Positions 43,992 through 52,957 of a stretch of DNA of 64,000 nt are shown here, piece by piece. How positions within the stretch are numbered: the first letter of the stretch is position 1; each line of letters starts with the position of its first letter. The stretch covers positions 44,648 through 108,647 of the forward strand of contig CAJTMR010000010.1 of assembly GCA_910577325.1 (NCBI GenBank), written 5' to 3'. The translations under genes were made by a program, and so were the position numbers. Origin of the DNA: an uncultured Parabacteroides sp. (GTDB lineage Bacteria > Bacteroidota > Bacteroidia > Bacteroidales > Tannerellaceae). The notes beneath the pieces were generated by a model. That model was not told where the DNA came from. It saw only the letters and a list, made by a program, of their open reading frames with translations, and made no database searches.

Positions 43992-45107
43992 ATGTTGAAC
44001 AGAAACAAACTGGTCTTTATTCTTGCCGGTATACTGTTTGCAATAAACAGTATATCGGCACAAAATAACGCCCAAATCAGTGCAGACGAACTGATCTATA
44101 ACTTCGGAACAATAGGAGAATCCGATGGATTGGCAAGTCATGTATTCACGATCAAAAACACAGGTAACGGCCCGCTTGTCATCACGCGGATCACGGCTTC
44201 CTGCGGTTGCACACAGCCCGAATGGACCAAAGAACCGATTGCTCCGGGAAAGACCGGAGAAGTAAAAGTAACCTATAACCCGAAAGGACGTCCCGGCCCT
44301 TTTTACAAGACTATAGCTATCTACAGTAACGGGAAAAAAGGCAGTTTCTCCTTAGGTATCAAAGGAAACGTGACCCCTAAAGAGGCTCAACCCATACTGA
44401 TTTATCCGTATAGCATCGGCGACCTGAAGTTGCAAACCAAGCATGTCCTCTACAGCACAGTCCGGCCGGAAGAGATATCGGGAGAAAAGATCAGCATTAT
44501 CAATGAAGGAAAGACATCTCTGGACATCCATATAGGAAAGATGCCCCATTACCTGAACATCGTAGCCAATCCGACAAAACTGGCTCCGGGTGAAACAGGC
44601 GAAATATCCATCCTGATGAATGCGAAAGAGGCTAAACGGAAAGGCCGCATGACAGCCGAAATCCCGGTAACAATCGAAAGTGTCGGCCAAAAGAAAGAAA
44701 CAGAAGGCAAACTGCACGTTGCAGCGAATATCATAGACGACTTCAGCAAACTGACTGCCTCGGAGAAGGCGAAAGCTCCGGTCGCCCAGCTATCCGGAAC
44801 CTTGCTCGACTTCGGCAAACTGCCCGATAAAAGCAGCTTTATCCCGTTGGTCGGCGGAAGGGTGAGCGGGACGATCGAGATCACCAACTCCGGAAAATCG
44901 CCGCTTGTCATCTACAGCGTGACTTGCGATGACGAACGTGTAGCCATTTCCGGCGGCAAAAGAGAAATCAAACCGGGCACGACAGCTACTTTCAAAGTAA
45001 CGATCCGTCCGAAAGAGATAAAAACAAAACTGGAAACCCTCATCCATTTCGTATGCAACGACCCGAACGGTCCGGTACGGCTTGTGAAGGTGACAGCCAA
45101 TAAATAA
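43992..45107 (+). CDS. DUF1573 protein, extended paralogue
   Basis: A 371-aa exported protein. The first 120 residues repeat the neighbouring protein almost domain for domain (YNFGTIGESDG, ASCGCTQPEWTKEPIAPGKTG, YNPKGRPGPFYKTI), then come two more beta-sandwich units, the last with LLDFGKLPDKSSF and a Cys in VTCDDERVAI in place of the SCGC pair. Signal peptide ends at ISAQ. Translated from the same operon as the shorter paralogue and probably meaB. Function unknown; a periplasmic binding or scaffolding role is only a guess from fold. Confidence 0.9.
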   Translation: MLNRNKLVFILAGILFAINSISAQNNAQISADELIYNFGTIGESDGLASHVFTIKNTGNGPLVITRITASCGCTQPEWTKEPIAPGKTGEVKVTYNPKGRPGPFYKTIAIYSNGKKGSFSLGIKGNVTPKEAQPILIYPYSIGDLKLQTKHVLYSTVRPEEISGEKISIINEGKTSLDIHIGKMPHYLNIVANPTKLAPGETGEISILMNAKEAKRKGRMTAEIPVTIESVGQKKETEGKLHVAANIIDDFSKLTASEKAKAPVAQLSGTLLDFGKLPDKSSFIPLVGGRVSGTIEITNSGKSPLVIYSVTCDDERVAISGGKREIKPGTTATFKVTIRPKEIKTKLETLIHFVCNDPNGPVRLVKVTANK

Positions 45108-45113
45108 CCAATG

Positions 45114-45127
45114 GACAATTGACAATT
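45114..45127 (+). repeat. Heptad doublet before meaB
   Basis: GACAATT twice in perfect tandem, ending 6 nt before the meaB start codon, in the 26-nt gap after the DUF1573 gene. Confidence 0.6.
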
Positions 45128-45133
45128 AAAAAG

Positions 45134-46234
45134 ATGGAACATCCCGAGAACGACGATCTGTACAAAGGATTAAAGGTGAACAAGGGAGTAGCCGATGTAC
45201 CGACCGTAAATCCTTATCTGAAAAAAAGGATTCAACGTAAAAAGTATACGCCTGCCGAATTTGTGGAAGGCATCCTGAAGGGGAACATTACGATCCTCAG
45301 CCAGGCAGTGACACTGGTGGAAAGTTCGAAGTATGAACATCAGCAAATCGCACAAGAGATCATCGAGAAATGCCTGCCGCATGCAGGGAAGTCCGTCCGC
45401 ATCGGTATCACCGGAGTGCCGGGAGCCGGCAAAAGTACTTCGATCGATGCGTTCGGTATGCACCTGATAGGTGAAGGACGCAAACTGGCTGTACTGGCAA
45501 TCGACCCCAGCAGCGAACGTTCGAAAGGCAGTATCCTCGGCGATAAAACCCGCATGGAGGCCTTGTCCCGTGAGAAGAATGCTTTCATACGCCCCTCGCC
45601 ATCGGCTGGTTCCTTAGGTGGCGTCGCACGCAAAACGCGTGAAACGATCGTGCTTTGCGAAGCTGCCGGATTCGATACGGTATTTGTCGAAACGGTCGGT
45701 GTCGGACAAAGCGAAACGGCTGTCCACTCGATGGTCGATTTCTTCCTGTTGATCCAGCTCGCCGGAACCGGAGACGAACTGCAAGGCATCAAGCGCGGCA
45801 TTATGGAGATGGCGGACGGGATCATCATCAACAAGGCGGATGGCGACAACCTGGAAAAAGCGAAATTAGCAGCCGCGCAGTTCCGCAACGCCCTGCATCT
45901 CTTCCCTGCTCCCGAATCAGGCTGGTTCCCGAAAGTGTTGACCTATTCAGGCTACTACAACATAGGCATCAAGGAGATCTGGGACATGATCGGAGAATAT
46001 ATGAAATTCACCAAAGAGAACGGTTATTTCAATTACAAACGCAACGAACAAGCCAAGTATTGGATGTACGAAAGTATCAACGACACGCTCCGCGAAACGT
46101 TCTACCACAATCCGGCGGTAGAAAACCTGCTGGTTCATACGGAACAGCAGGTATTGAACAACGAGATCAGTTCGTTCGTTGCCGCCAAACGGATGATGGA
46201 TCTGTTCTTGGAAAACCTGTCTGCAAAGAAATAA
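45134..46234 (+). CDS. meaB: MeaB/ArgK-type GTPase, methylmalonyl-CoA mutase chaperone
   Basis: A 366-aa G3E-family GTPase that guards and reloads the B12 cofactor of methylmalonyl-CoA mutase. P-loop GVPGAGKST, then AIDPSSERSKGSILGDKTRM, FVETVGVGQSET (switch) and NKADGDN for guanine binding. Start placed at ATG 45134; the TTG at 45119 would translate the heptad doublet. The mutase genes are not in this window. A strong terminator follows 33 nt after the stop codon. Confidence 0.94.
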   Translation: MEHPENDDLYKGLKVNKGVADVPTVNPYLKKRIQRKKYTPAEFVEGILKGNITILSQAVTLVESSKYEHQQIAQEIIEKCLPHAGKSVRIGITGVPGAGKSTSIDAFGMHLIGEGRKLAVLAIDPSSERSKGSILGDKTRMEALSREKNAFIRPSPSAGSLGGVARKTRETIVLCEAAGFDTVFVETVGVGQSETAVHSMVDFFLLIQLAGTGDELQGIKRGIMEMADGIIINKADGDNLEKAKLAAAQFRNALHLFPAPESGWFPKVLTYSGYYNIGIKEIWDMIGEYMKFTKENGYFNYKRNEQAKYWMYESINDTLRETFYHNPAVENLLVHTEQQVLNNEISSFVAAKRMMDLFLENLSAKK

Positions 46235-46267
46235 ATATAAACACAATACCGGTCTTATCCGGTTCAC

Positions 46268-46306
46268 GAGTGTCTCAAAGGCTCATTTTGAGGCACTCCT
46301 TTTTTT
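46268..46306 (+). terminator. Terminator after meaB
   Basis: 12-bp stem, GAGTGTCTCAAA (46268-46279) with TTTGAGGCACTC (46287-46298), one G-T pair, then a run of seven T. Confidence 0.9.
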
Positions 46307-46318
46307 ATCTGAATTATC

Positions 46319-48724
46319 ATGGAAAAGAAAAAACTTGTACTGCTATTGCTCAGTTGTGCGATAATCACGGAGGCTCATGCAGCCTATCAAGGCCGCGTGT
46401 ATGTGGACTCCAACCGGAACGGAATCTACGATAAAGGAGAGAAAGTCTTAAAAGACATCCGGGTTTCCGACGGGTTGAACGTTGTCAAAACGAATGCCGA
46501 AGGAATTTATACACTTCCCGGACACGAACGGGAACGGTTTATCTTCATCACCACTCCTTCCGGTTACAGGACAGACAATCAATATTACCGGCGGATCAAC
46601 GGCACAGGACAAACATACGATTTCGGCCTGCAAACCTGGAAAGAACGCATCAAACCGGATGGCAGCCACAAGTTCATCCATATTTCCGACACCGAGATAT
46701 TCAACACGGAGAACCAGGAAGACTGGGCGAACAACGTCCGGGATTATGCAGCCAATGAGGATATCGCATTTATCATCCATACCGGTGATATCTGCTACGA
46801 AAACGGATTGAAGAACCATATCCACCTGATGAACACTTCGAACATGGATTGCCCGATGTTCTACTGCATCGGCAATCACGACCTTGTAAAAGGGAAATAC
46901 GGGGAAGAAGTTTTTGAAAATGTTTACGGCCCGGTTTACTACTCCTTCGACTTCGGAAATGTCCACTACGTCGTTACCCCGATGGCTGGAGGCGATCATC
47001 AGCCCGGCTATACAAAAGAAGATGTTTACCGTTGGCTGAAGAACGATTTGGCACAGGTTCCGGCCGGAAGACCAATCATGGTCTTCAACCACGATTTGCT
47101 GACTTCCGGGAACGAATTTGTTTTCGGTATCGGCGGGAACGAACAGATCAACCTGAACGAACATAACCTGAAAGCCTGGTTATACGGGCATTGGCATAAC
47201 CATTTCGTTCGCAAACAAGGAGAAGTATTGACCATATCGACAGCTACGCTTGACAAAGGAGGAATCGACCACTCGACTTCCGCCTTCCGCGTGGTCGACG
47301 TGGACCGGAAAGGAGATATCCGGAGCGCACTTCGCTATACATATATAAATAAGTCCATTGAAATCGCCTCGATCGCGAATGACGCATGTGCAATGACGGC
47401 AGACGGAAAGATCCCTGTATCGGTCAACACATACAATGCGGTTGCTCCTGCCGTGCGTGTCACTTACAGTTGCATCATGGACGGCAAGACAGTCCTTCCG
47501 GAAACGCAGCTTATTCAAAACACAGACTGGAACTGGTCCGGAACGGCCAAGCTCCCGGCAGACTGTAAAGGTAAACGGGTATTCATCACTGCAAAAGCAT
47601 TGTTCAACAATGGTGAAACAACAATCAGCCGTTCCTCATTCGTGTACCAGCCGGAAGAGATCGGCAAAACTCCCCGACTGGCATGGACCCGTAACGTAAA
47701 TGCCAACCTGTACTTCTCTTCCCCGGTCGTTGCCGACGGCAAAGTGTATGTCGCCTCTCTCGATGAAGATCTGAAGGGAGAAGGCGCAGTCTTTGCCATA
47801 GATGCAAAGACGGGTGAATTACAATGGAAGTATCCGGTACGCAACTCCATCAAAAACACGATTGCCGTTGACGAAGGAACCGTCTTCGCGCAAGATGCGG
47901 AAGGTTACTTATACGCTATCGATACACAGACAGGCAAACTGAAATGGGACACAAAGATGAATGTTGCCGGCCTTCCCGTCCTGGTAGACGGATTGACGGC
48001 AACCAATGGCATCGTCTATGCCGGAAGCGGAAAGGCTTTCGGAGCCTATAACGGGAAAACGGGCGAAGCTATCTGGCTGAACAAAGGCTGGCCGCAAGGA
48101 GAAGCCACGACATCGACTCCCCTGCTCGCAAACGGAGTTGTTGTTTCAGGTGCAAACTGGCGGGGCTTCTACGGCAACGACGCACAAACGGGGGAACTGC
48201 TTTGGGCACTCGATAAAGACGGAATCACAGACAGAGGCGCAACACCGGCATGTGCCGGCAACCTGCTTTATGTCGCTTCGCGCCAGTCTTTATTTATCAT
48301 CGACAGCCGTTCGGGAAAAGTGGTTGTCCGCAAAGAATTGCCATTCAACGTACAGGTCAATTCAACCCCGCTGATAACGGACAAGCTGATTGTTTTCGGG
48401 ACACAGACCGACGGCCTGGTCGCACTCGATCGCGAAACATTCGAGGTCAGGTGGAAAGTCCAAACTTCTCCGGCACTGATTTACACGGCTCCCTATTCCC
48501 GGCATCCGGTTGCCACAGTCGAAACAAGTCCCTTGCTTGTCGGAAACACGGTTTACTTCGGAGCATCCGATGGAATTCTCTATGGAGTAGACAAGGATAG
48601 CGGGCAAACCGTATGGAAACATAAAACAGGAGCTCCGTTATTCTCCACTCTGGCAACAGACGGACGCATGATCTTCGCTACCGACTTCGGAGGAAATGTT
48701 TATGCATTCAGATGTAATGAATAA
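46319..48724 (+). CDS. Metallophosphoesterase fused to a PQQ-like beta-propeller
   Basis: An 801-aa exported protein. Signal region to about residue 22 (a lipobox-like LLSC at 10-13 is an alternative). Order: SdrD-like beta-sandwich with YVDSNRNGIYDKGEKVLKD (about 22-105), calcineurin-like phosphoesterase (about 115-350) with GD 156-157, GNHD 185-188, H258 and GHWH 290-293, then a beta-propeller with repeated GxVYxxxxDGxLYAxD-type units (about 455-800). The first metal motif reads DTE (124-126) instead of DxH, so one metal ligand differs from the textbook set. It may act on a phosphoester at the cell surface; the substrate is unknown. Confidence 0.87.
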   Translation: MEKKKLVLLLLSCAIITEAHAAYQGRVYVDSNRNGIYDKGEKVLKDIRVSDGLNVVKTNAEGIYTLPGHERERFIFITTPSGYRTDNQYYRRINGTGQTYDFGLQTWKERIKPDGSHKFIHISDTEIFNTENQEDWANNVRDYAANEDIAFIIHTGDICYENGLKNHIHLMNTSNMDCPMFYCIGNHDLVKGKYGEEVFENVYGPVYYSFDFGNVHYVVTPMAGGDHQPGYTKEDVYRWLKNDLAQVPAGRPIMVFNHDLLTSGNEFVFGIGGNEQINLNEHNLKAWLYGHWHNHFVRKQGEVLTISTATLDKGGIDHSTSAFRVVDVDRKGDIRSALRYTYINKSIEIASIANDACAMTADGKIPVSVNTYNAVAPAVRVTYSCIMDGKTVLPETQLIQNTDWNWSGTAKLPADCKGKRVFITAKALFNNGETTISRSSFVYQPEEIGKTPRLAWTRNVNANLYFSSPVVADGKVYVASLDEDLKGEGAVFAIDAKTGELQWKYPVRNSIKNTIAVDEGTVFAQDAEGYLYAIDTQTGKLKWDTKMNVAGLPVLVDGLTATNGIVYAGSGKAFGAYNGKTGEAIWLNKGWPQGEATTSTPLLANGVVVSGANWRGFYGNDAQTGELLWALDKDGITDRGATPACAGNLLYVASRQSLFIIDSRSGKVVVRKELPFNVQVNSTPLITDKLIVFGTQTDGLVALDRETFEVRWKVQTSPALIYTAPYSRHPVATVETSPLLVGNTVYFGASDGILYGVDKDSGQTVWKHKTGAPLFSTLATDGRMIFATDFGGNVYAFRCNE

Positions 48725-48732
48725 ATATAGTT

Positions 48733-48792
48733 GAACAGGCATATGAAAAGCCCCGCGAATATTTTTTCGCGGGGCTTTTCATATGCCTGTTC
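48733..48792. terminator. Very long bidirectional terminator hairpin
   Basis: Perfect 27-bp stem (48733-48759 with 48766-48792), loop of 6 nt, with the A/T tracts inside the stem serving both convergent genes (GCCCCGCGAA core). Confidence 0.85.
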
Positions 48793-48800
48793 ATTATAAA

Positions 48801-49781
48801 TCAAATGGAAGAAATACGCAACGTATTCAACAGATCACGATTGATCGGTTTGTCGTTCTTGATCGCTTTAGAGAAAGGAACGTAAACGATCTCATCATTC
48901 TGGATACCCATCATCACGTTACGCTGGTCATCCAGCAACGCATCGACAGCAGCCACGCCCATCCGGGTAGCCAAGATACGGTCCTGTGCAGTCGGCGAAC
49001 CACCACGCTGCAAGTGTCCCAAAATCGAAACACGCACATCGAACTGCGGATATTCCTTCTTCACACGCTCGGCCACTCCCATCGCACCACCGGTCACTTC
49101 ACTTTCCGCAACCAAGACGATACTACTGTTCTTGGACTTACGGAAACCTGTTTCGATCATCTCGGCCAACTGGTCTTTCTCCATCGAAATCTCCGGAATG
49201 ATGGCGGCTTCGGCTCCGGCGGCAATCGCACCATTCAACGCCAGAAATCCGGCATCACGTCCCATCACTTCGATAAAGAACAGACGGTCATGAGAAGTCG
49301 CCGTATCACGGATTTTATCAACACATTCCATGATCGTATTCAAAGCCGTGTCATAGCCGATCGTGATATCCGTACCATACAAGTCGTTGTCGATCGTGCC
49401 GGGCAGGCCGACAATCGGATAGTTAAACTCCTGCGCGAAGATGCGGGCTCCCGTCAGCGTCCCGTCCCCTCCGATGGTCACCAAGGCATCGATTCCATGC
49501 TCCATCAGTTTGTCGTATGCCTGCTTACGGCCTTCCGGCGTCTTGAATTCCGGACAACGGGCTGTCTTTAGAATCGTACCGCCACGCTGAATAATATTAC
49601 TTACATTTTGATTCTTGAAATCTTCAATCTCGTCGGTTATCAAACCTTTGTATCCACGATAGATACCTTTAACGGACATTCCGTTGTAAATAGCGGAACG
49701 TGTCACTGCACGAATGGCAGCGTTCATTCCGGGAGCATCACCTCCGGACGTTAAAATGCCAATACGCTTAACTGTTGACAT
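48801..49781 (-). CDS. pfkA: ATP-dependent 6-phosphofructokinase
   Basis: A 326-aa glycolytic enzyme. ILTSGGDAPGMNAAIR for the N-terminal loop, IGGDGTLTGA with Gly at the position that marks ATP-dependent rather than PPi-dependent forms, catalytic PGTIDNDLYGTD, and VMGRDAGFLAL for fructose-6-phosphate. Length matches bacterial PfkA. It sits 96 nt after ispH and has its own promoter element (49809-49816, minus), so it can be read alone or with cmk-ispH. Confidence 0.96.
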   Translation of the reverse strand: MSTVKRIGILTSGGDAPGMNAAIRAVTRSAIYNGMSVKGIYRGYKGLITDEIEDFKNQNVSNIIQRGGTILKTARCPEFKTPEGRKQAYDKLMEHGIDALVTIGGDGTLTGARIFAQEFNYPIVGLPGTIDNDLYGTDITIGYDTALNTIMECVDKIRDTATSHDRLFFIEVMGRDAGFLALNGAIAAGAEAAIIPEISMEKDQLAEMIETGFRKSKNSSIVLVAESEVTGGAMGVAERVKKEYPQFDVRVSILGHLQRGGSPTAQDRILATRMGVAAVDALLDDQRNVMMGIQNDEIVYVPFSKAIKNDKPINRDLLNTLRISSI

Positions 49782-49808
49782 AGCGTCTTATATTTTATAT
49801 GTTCACGG

Positions 49809-49816
49809 CAAAAATA
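49809..49816 (-). promoter_or_regulatory. -7 promoter element for pfkA
   Basis: Minus-strand TATTTTTG, exact TAnnTTTG, 28 nt before the start codon. No well-placed -33. Confidence 0.45.
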
Positions 49817-49877
49817 ATAATTATTTGCCAAAAAGCTGTCTATTTTCCAAAACTTCATCAAATCTTAACCCGAAAAG

Positions 49878-50750
49878 TCAACTGTCGGCATTCAACTCAC
49901 GGATACGCACAGCGACTTCTTCCATCAACCATTTCGGGGTAGACGTAGCCCCGCACACCCCCACACTGTCCACTCCTTCGGGCAACGGCTCGGTAATTTC
50001 CTTCGCTTCGGAAATAAAGACCGTGTTCGGGTTTGCCTTCCGGCATTCTTCCAACAGCATCTTGCCATTGGAACTTTTCTTTCCGGCAACAAAATACACC
50101 CAGTCATGCTTGGAAGCAAACGTCTTGATGTTTGGCAACCGGTTCGCCACCTGCCGGCAGATCGTATCGAAATACTCGAACCGAACTCCCTCCGCGATAC
50201 GACGCCGGATTTCGGCCACCACTTCACGGAAGCCGTCCAGCGACTTGGTCGTCTGCGAGAAGAGACAGATATTCCGGTTAAAATCCAGCCGGTCGAGATC
50301 CTCCACCTTCTCGACAACAATAGCAGTGCCTTCCGTCTGCCCGACCAGGCCGTTCACCTCGGCATGCCCTTTCTTTCCATAGATCACAACCTGCGTATGG
50401 GTGTCGCGCGTAGCCACATAACATGTATGTATCTTACGTTGCAACTGAAGCACCACCGGACAGGTCGCATCCACGATCGTTATATCGTTCCGCCGGGCAA
50501 TCTCGTAAGTCGACGGCGGTTCTCCATGCGCCCGGAGCAAGACCTTTTCGCCTTTCAGGCGGGTAAACTCGTCGTGCTCGATCGTCCTCAGCCCCGACTC
50601 CTCCAGCCGTTCGACTTCCAGGCTGTTGTGCACGATATCTCCAAGACAATACAAGCGGTCCGTATTCTTCAGTTCACGTTCGGCGCTTTCGATAGCCGTC
50701 ACCACCCCGAAGCAAAAGCCGGAACCTTTATCTATCTCGACTTCTATCAT
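49878..50750 (-). CDS. ispH: 4-hydroxy-3-methylbut-2-enyl diphosphate reductase
   Basis: A 290-aa iron-sulfur enzyme, the last step of the MEP isoprenoid pathway, making IPP and DMAPP. The three cluster Cys are at 13 (GFCFGVV), 97 (DATCPVV) and 198 (DTICRQ); the proton-relay Glu is at 131 (GHAEVNG) and TTKS at 167-170 binds diphosphate. Its start overlaps the end of cmk by 4 nt (ATGA), which shows coupling. The polyprenyl synthase at 53715 would use its products. Confidence 0.96.
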   Translation of the reverse strand: MIEVEIDKGSGFCFGVVTAIESAERELKNTDRLYCLGDIVHNSLEVERLEESGLRTIEHDEFTRLKGEKVLLRAHGEPPSTYEIARRNDITIVDATCPVVLQLQRKIHTCYVATRDTHTQVVIYGKKGHAEVNGLVGQTEGTAIVVEKVEDLDRLDFNRNICLFSQTTKSLDGFREVVAEIRRRIAEGVRFEYFDTICRQVANRLPNIKTFASKHDWVYFVAGKKSSNGKMLLEECRKANPNTVFISEAKEITEPLPEGVDSVGVCGATSTPKWLMEEVAVRIRELNADS

Positions 50751-51445
50751 AATGAATCCGTCTCCGCTACTTTTTCATACTGTTCCAACAGCCAGGCCTT
50801 CTGTTCGGCAATCGTCATGTGCGAGTTATCCAGTTCCAACGCATCATCGGCCTTGCGGAGCGGGCTTTCGGCACGTGTCATATCAATATGGTCACGTGTC
50901 TTCACATTTTCGAGGACTTCTTCAAAAGAAGCCGCCTCCCCCTTGGCCTTCAGTTCGTCCAAACGGCGTTGGGCACGCACTTCCGGGCTGGCAGTCACAT
51001 AAATCTTCAGTTCGGCATCCGGGAATACAACCGTACCGATATCCCGGCCGTCCATCACGATCCCTTTCGCTTTTCCCATCTCCTGCTGCTTGGCAACCAT
51101 CGCACGGCGTACAAAACCCAAAGCGGCAATCGGGCTTACCCGGTTGGCGACTTCCATTCCCCGGATCTCTTTTTCCACTTTCACCCCGTTCAGACAGGTA
51201 TCGGGACGTCCGGTTTCCGGGTTAAAGCAAAAAGAGATATCGATGTCGCCCATCGCATCCTGCAACTTCTTTTCATCGATCCCCCCGTCCGTAAAGAATC
51301 CATGTTGCAAGCTGTACAACGTAACCGCCCGATACATCGCTCCCGTATCTATATACGTATATCCCAACTCCTTTGCCAGATCTTTCGCCATCGTGCTCTT
51401 CCCGGTAGAAGAGACACCGTCTATCGCTATAATAATCTTTTTCAT
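50747..51445 (-). CDS. cmk: Cytidylate kinase
   Basis: A 232-aa kinase that phosphorylates CMP and dCMP. P-loop AIDGVSSTGKST at the N-terminus, then YIDTGAMYRAVTL, VMDGRDIGTVVFP and TASPEVRAQRRLDEL. I place the start at the ATG of MKKIIIAIDG (51445); ATG 51451 and the upstream frame to 51475 are less likely. It is coupled to ispH by a 4-nt overlap. A 22-bp repeat array lies upstream, between this gene and porQ. Confidence 0.95.
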   Translation of the reverse strand: MKKIIIAIDGVSSTGKSTMAKDLAKELGYTYIDTGAMYRAVTLYSLQHGFFTDGGIDEKKLQDAMGDIDISFCFNPETGRPDTCLNGVKVEKEIRGMEVANRVSPIAALGFVRRAMVAKQQEMGKAKGIVMDGRDIGTVVFPDAELKIYVTASPEVRAQRRLDELKAKGEAASFEEVLENVKTRDHIDMTRAESPLRKADDALELDNSHMTIAEQKAWLLEQYEKVAETDSL

Positions 51446-51561
51446 TGCCATAATATTAATGTAAAGGAATTGCAAAGATACAATAGTTTATCCTCCTCCC
51501 CTTTATAAATTATCCTATTCATCCTTATATTTTGTTTTCCACACAACCCGTTGCAAGTCTG

Positions 51562-51636
51562 TTTACACGCCAAAGTAAATGCAGTTACACACCGAGGTAA
51601 AAGCCGTTACATGTAGAAGTAAACACTTTTACATTA
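51562..51636. repeat. Array of 22-bp repeats with TTTAC/GTAAA half-sites
   Basis: Three 22-nt units (51562-51583, 51584-51605, 51606-51627) and a partial fourth. Each has a TTAC half and a GTAA half, so half-sites alternate about every 11 nt, one helical turn. It stands about 120 nt upstream of cmk. Confidence 0.7.
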
Positions 51637-51742
51637 ATAAGGAAATACCGGTAAATGCAATGTGTTGATTAATAGACACATCTTCCTCAGACACCTCTTT
51701 CTCGGATGTCTCTCCCAAAAGAAATCAGGAAACCGGACTGAT

Positions 51743-52735
51743 TCAGAAATCGCTGATCGTAGTAGAAATACTCAGCATCATGGAAAGAGCCGACGGATGA
51801 TATTTGGCTACGGAAACGCCTACATCGAACATCTTGATCCGCACACCGGCTCCACCTGAGAAACCGGCAAGGGCATTACCACCCTGCAACTTCATATCCA
51901 ACGCCGTCTTAGGATTATACCCTATACCCAGCCAAAAGTTGTCGGAAGGAACATAATCGACACCGATCACCAGATGCTTTACAAAGGATTTGAAAAAATT
52001 ATCCCCTTCGTATTCCTTGTCGCTATCGTCTACATACTCCATCTTCCATTTCGTCAGATACTGCGCCGTGAGTGACAACCGGATCGGCGCATGCGCCATC
52101 TGTTTGGTAATCCCCATCTGCACATCCCAGGGCATTTTCTGGCGTTCGTCCTCATAAGCTTTCAATTGTGCCCCGATATTCTTGAAAGCAAAGCCGAAAG
52201 AAAATCCCTTCTCAGAATTGTAATAGCTCAATCCGGCATCGACAGCCATGCCGATCGAAGTATAATCTCCGATGCCCGAATACAGAAACTTTAACGAAGC
52301 GCCGCCTCGCCATCGTTCGGAAAGGTCATACGAGAAAAAACCGTTCACGCTGATATCCTTTGCCGTAAAATCTCCTATCGGAAGGCCTTCTTCCGACATT
52401 CCCCGTATCTTTCCCTGGCTGAAAAACGAAGCTCCCACACCCCAGGCTCCTTTTTCTTTGCATGCCTTGGTAAAAAGAGCACTGCCGGCATGGATATCCG
52501 ATATGTAATTCAGGTAATTCAGATTGACCATCCTATCCATCTCGGCTCCCAGCAAAGCCGGGTTGTGGAAAATCAGGGAAGGGTCCCGTTCGATCAATGA
52601 CATCGTATTGCCTCCCACCGCATTGGCTCTTGCCGAGGAGGGATAGCGAAGGAAAGTATATCCGGTATCACCGGTTTGCCCGGCAACAGCCTGCAACAAA
52701 AAGGAAAAGAAGAATATAAATAGAATATTTCTCAT
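51743..52735 (-). CDS. porQ: PorQ-like type IX secretion accessory outer-membrane protein
   Basis: A 330-aa exported protein, signal peptide to about residue 19 (AVAGQ), rich in beta-strands as in the PorV/PorQ barrel class. Typical start YTFLRYPSSARANAVGGN and DPSLIFHNPALLG. PorQ helps type IX secretion in Porphyromonas gingivalis; here no other type IX gene is in the window, and many gut Bacteroidales keep only a porQ-like gene, so the role may differ. Upstream of cmk-ispH in the same direction. Confidence 0.85.
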   Translation of the reverse strand: MRNILFIFFFSFLLQAVAGQTGDTGYTFLRYPSSARANAVGGNTMSLIERDPSLIFHNPALLGAEMDRMVNLNYLNYISDIHAGSALFTKACKEKGAWGVGASFFSQGKIRGMSEEGLPIGDFTAKDISVNGFFSYDLSERWRGGASLKFLYSGIGDYTSIGMAVDAGLSYYNSEKGFSFGFAFKNIGAQLKAYEDERQKMPWDVQMGITKQMAHAPIRLSLTAQYLTKWKMEYVDDSDKEYEGDNFFKSFVKHLVIGVDYVPSDNFWLGIGYNPKTALDMKLQGGNALAGFSGGAGVRIKMFDVGVSVAKYHPSALSMMLSISTTISDF

Positions 52736-52756
52736 ATTTCTCTGGTAAAATGCCTA

Positions 52757-52764
52757 CAAAGATA
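52757..52764 (-). promoter_or_regulatory. -7 promoter element for porQ
   Basis: Minus-strand TATCTTTG, exact TAnnTTTG, 21 nt before the porQ start codon. Confidence 0.5.
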
Positions 52765-52913
52765 AATAAATACGGGTATATACATCCCCATTAGAGAAAC
52801 GGGAAAAAGCCGAAAAAGGTATATAAGAGCTATTATTTTTATTTTCAGTCAAAAAAAAAGTAAAAACAGAATATATTTAATACGAATTATTCGGATTTAA
52901 TAAAATAACTCCG

Positions 52914-52921
52914 TATATTTG
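52914..52921 (+). promoter_or_regulatory. -7 promoter element for tonB
   Basis: TATATTTG, exact TAnnTTTG, 36 nt before the chosen tonB start; it lies inside the longer open frame, which supports the ATG at 52958. Confidence 0.55.
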
Positions 52922-52957
52922 TCGCAGAAGAAAGACACATCTTTAAAAACAAGAGAT

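Noticed and set aside
51562..51636. Possible CRISPR array
   Set aside because: Units are only 22 bp, contiguous without spacers, and no cas gene is present.
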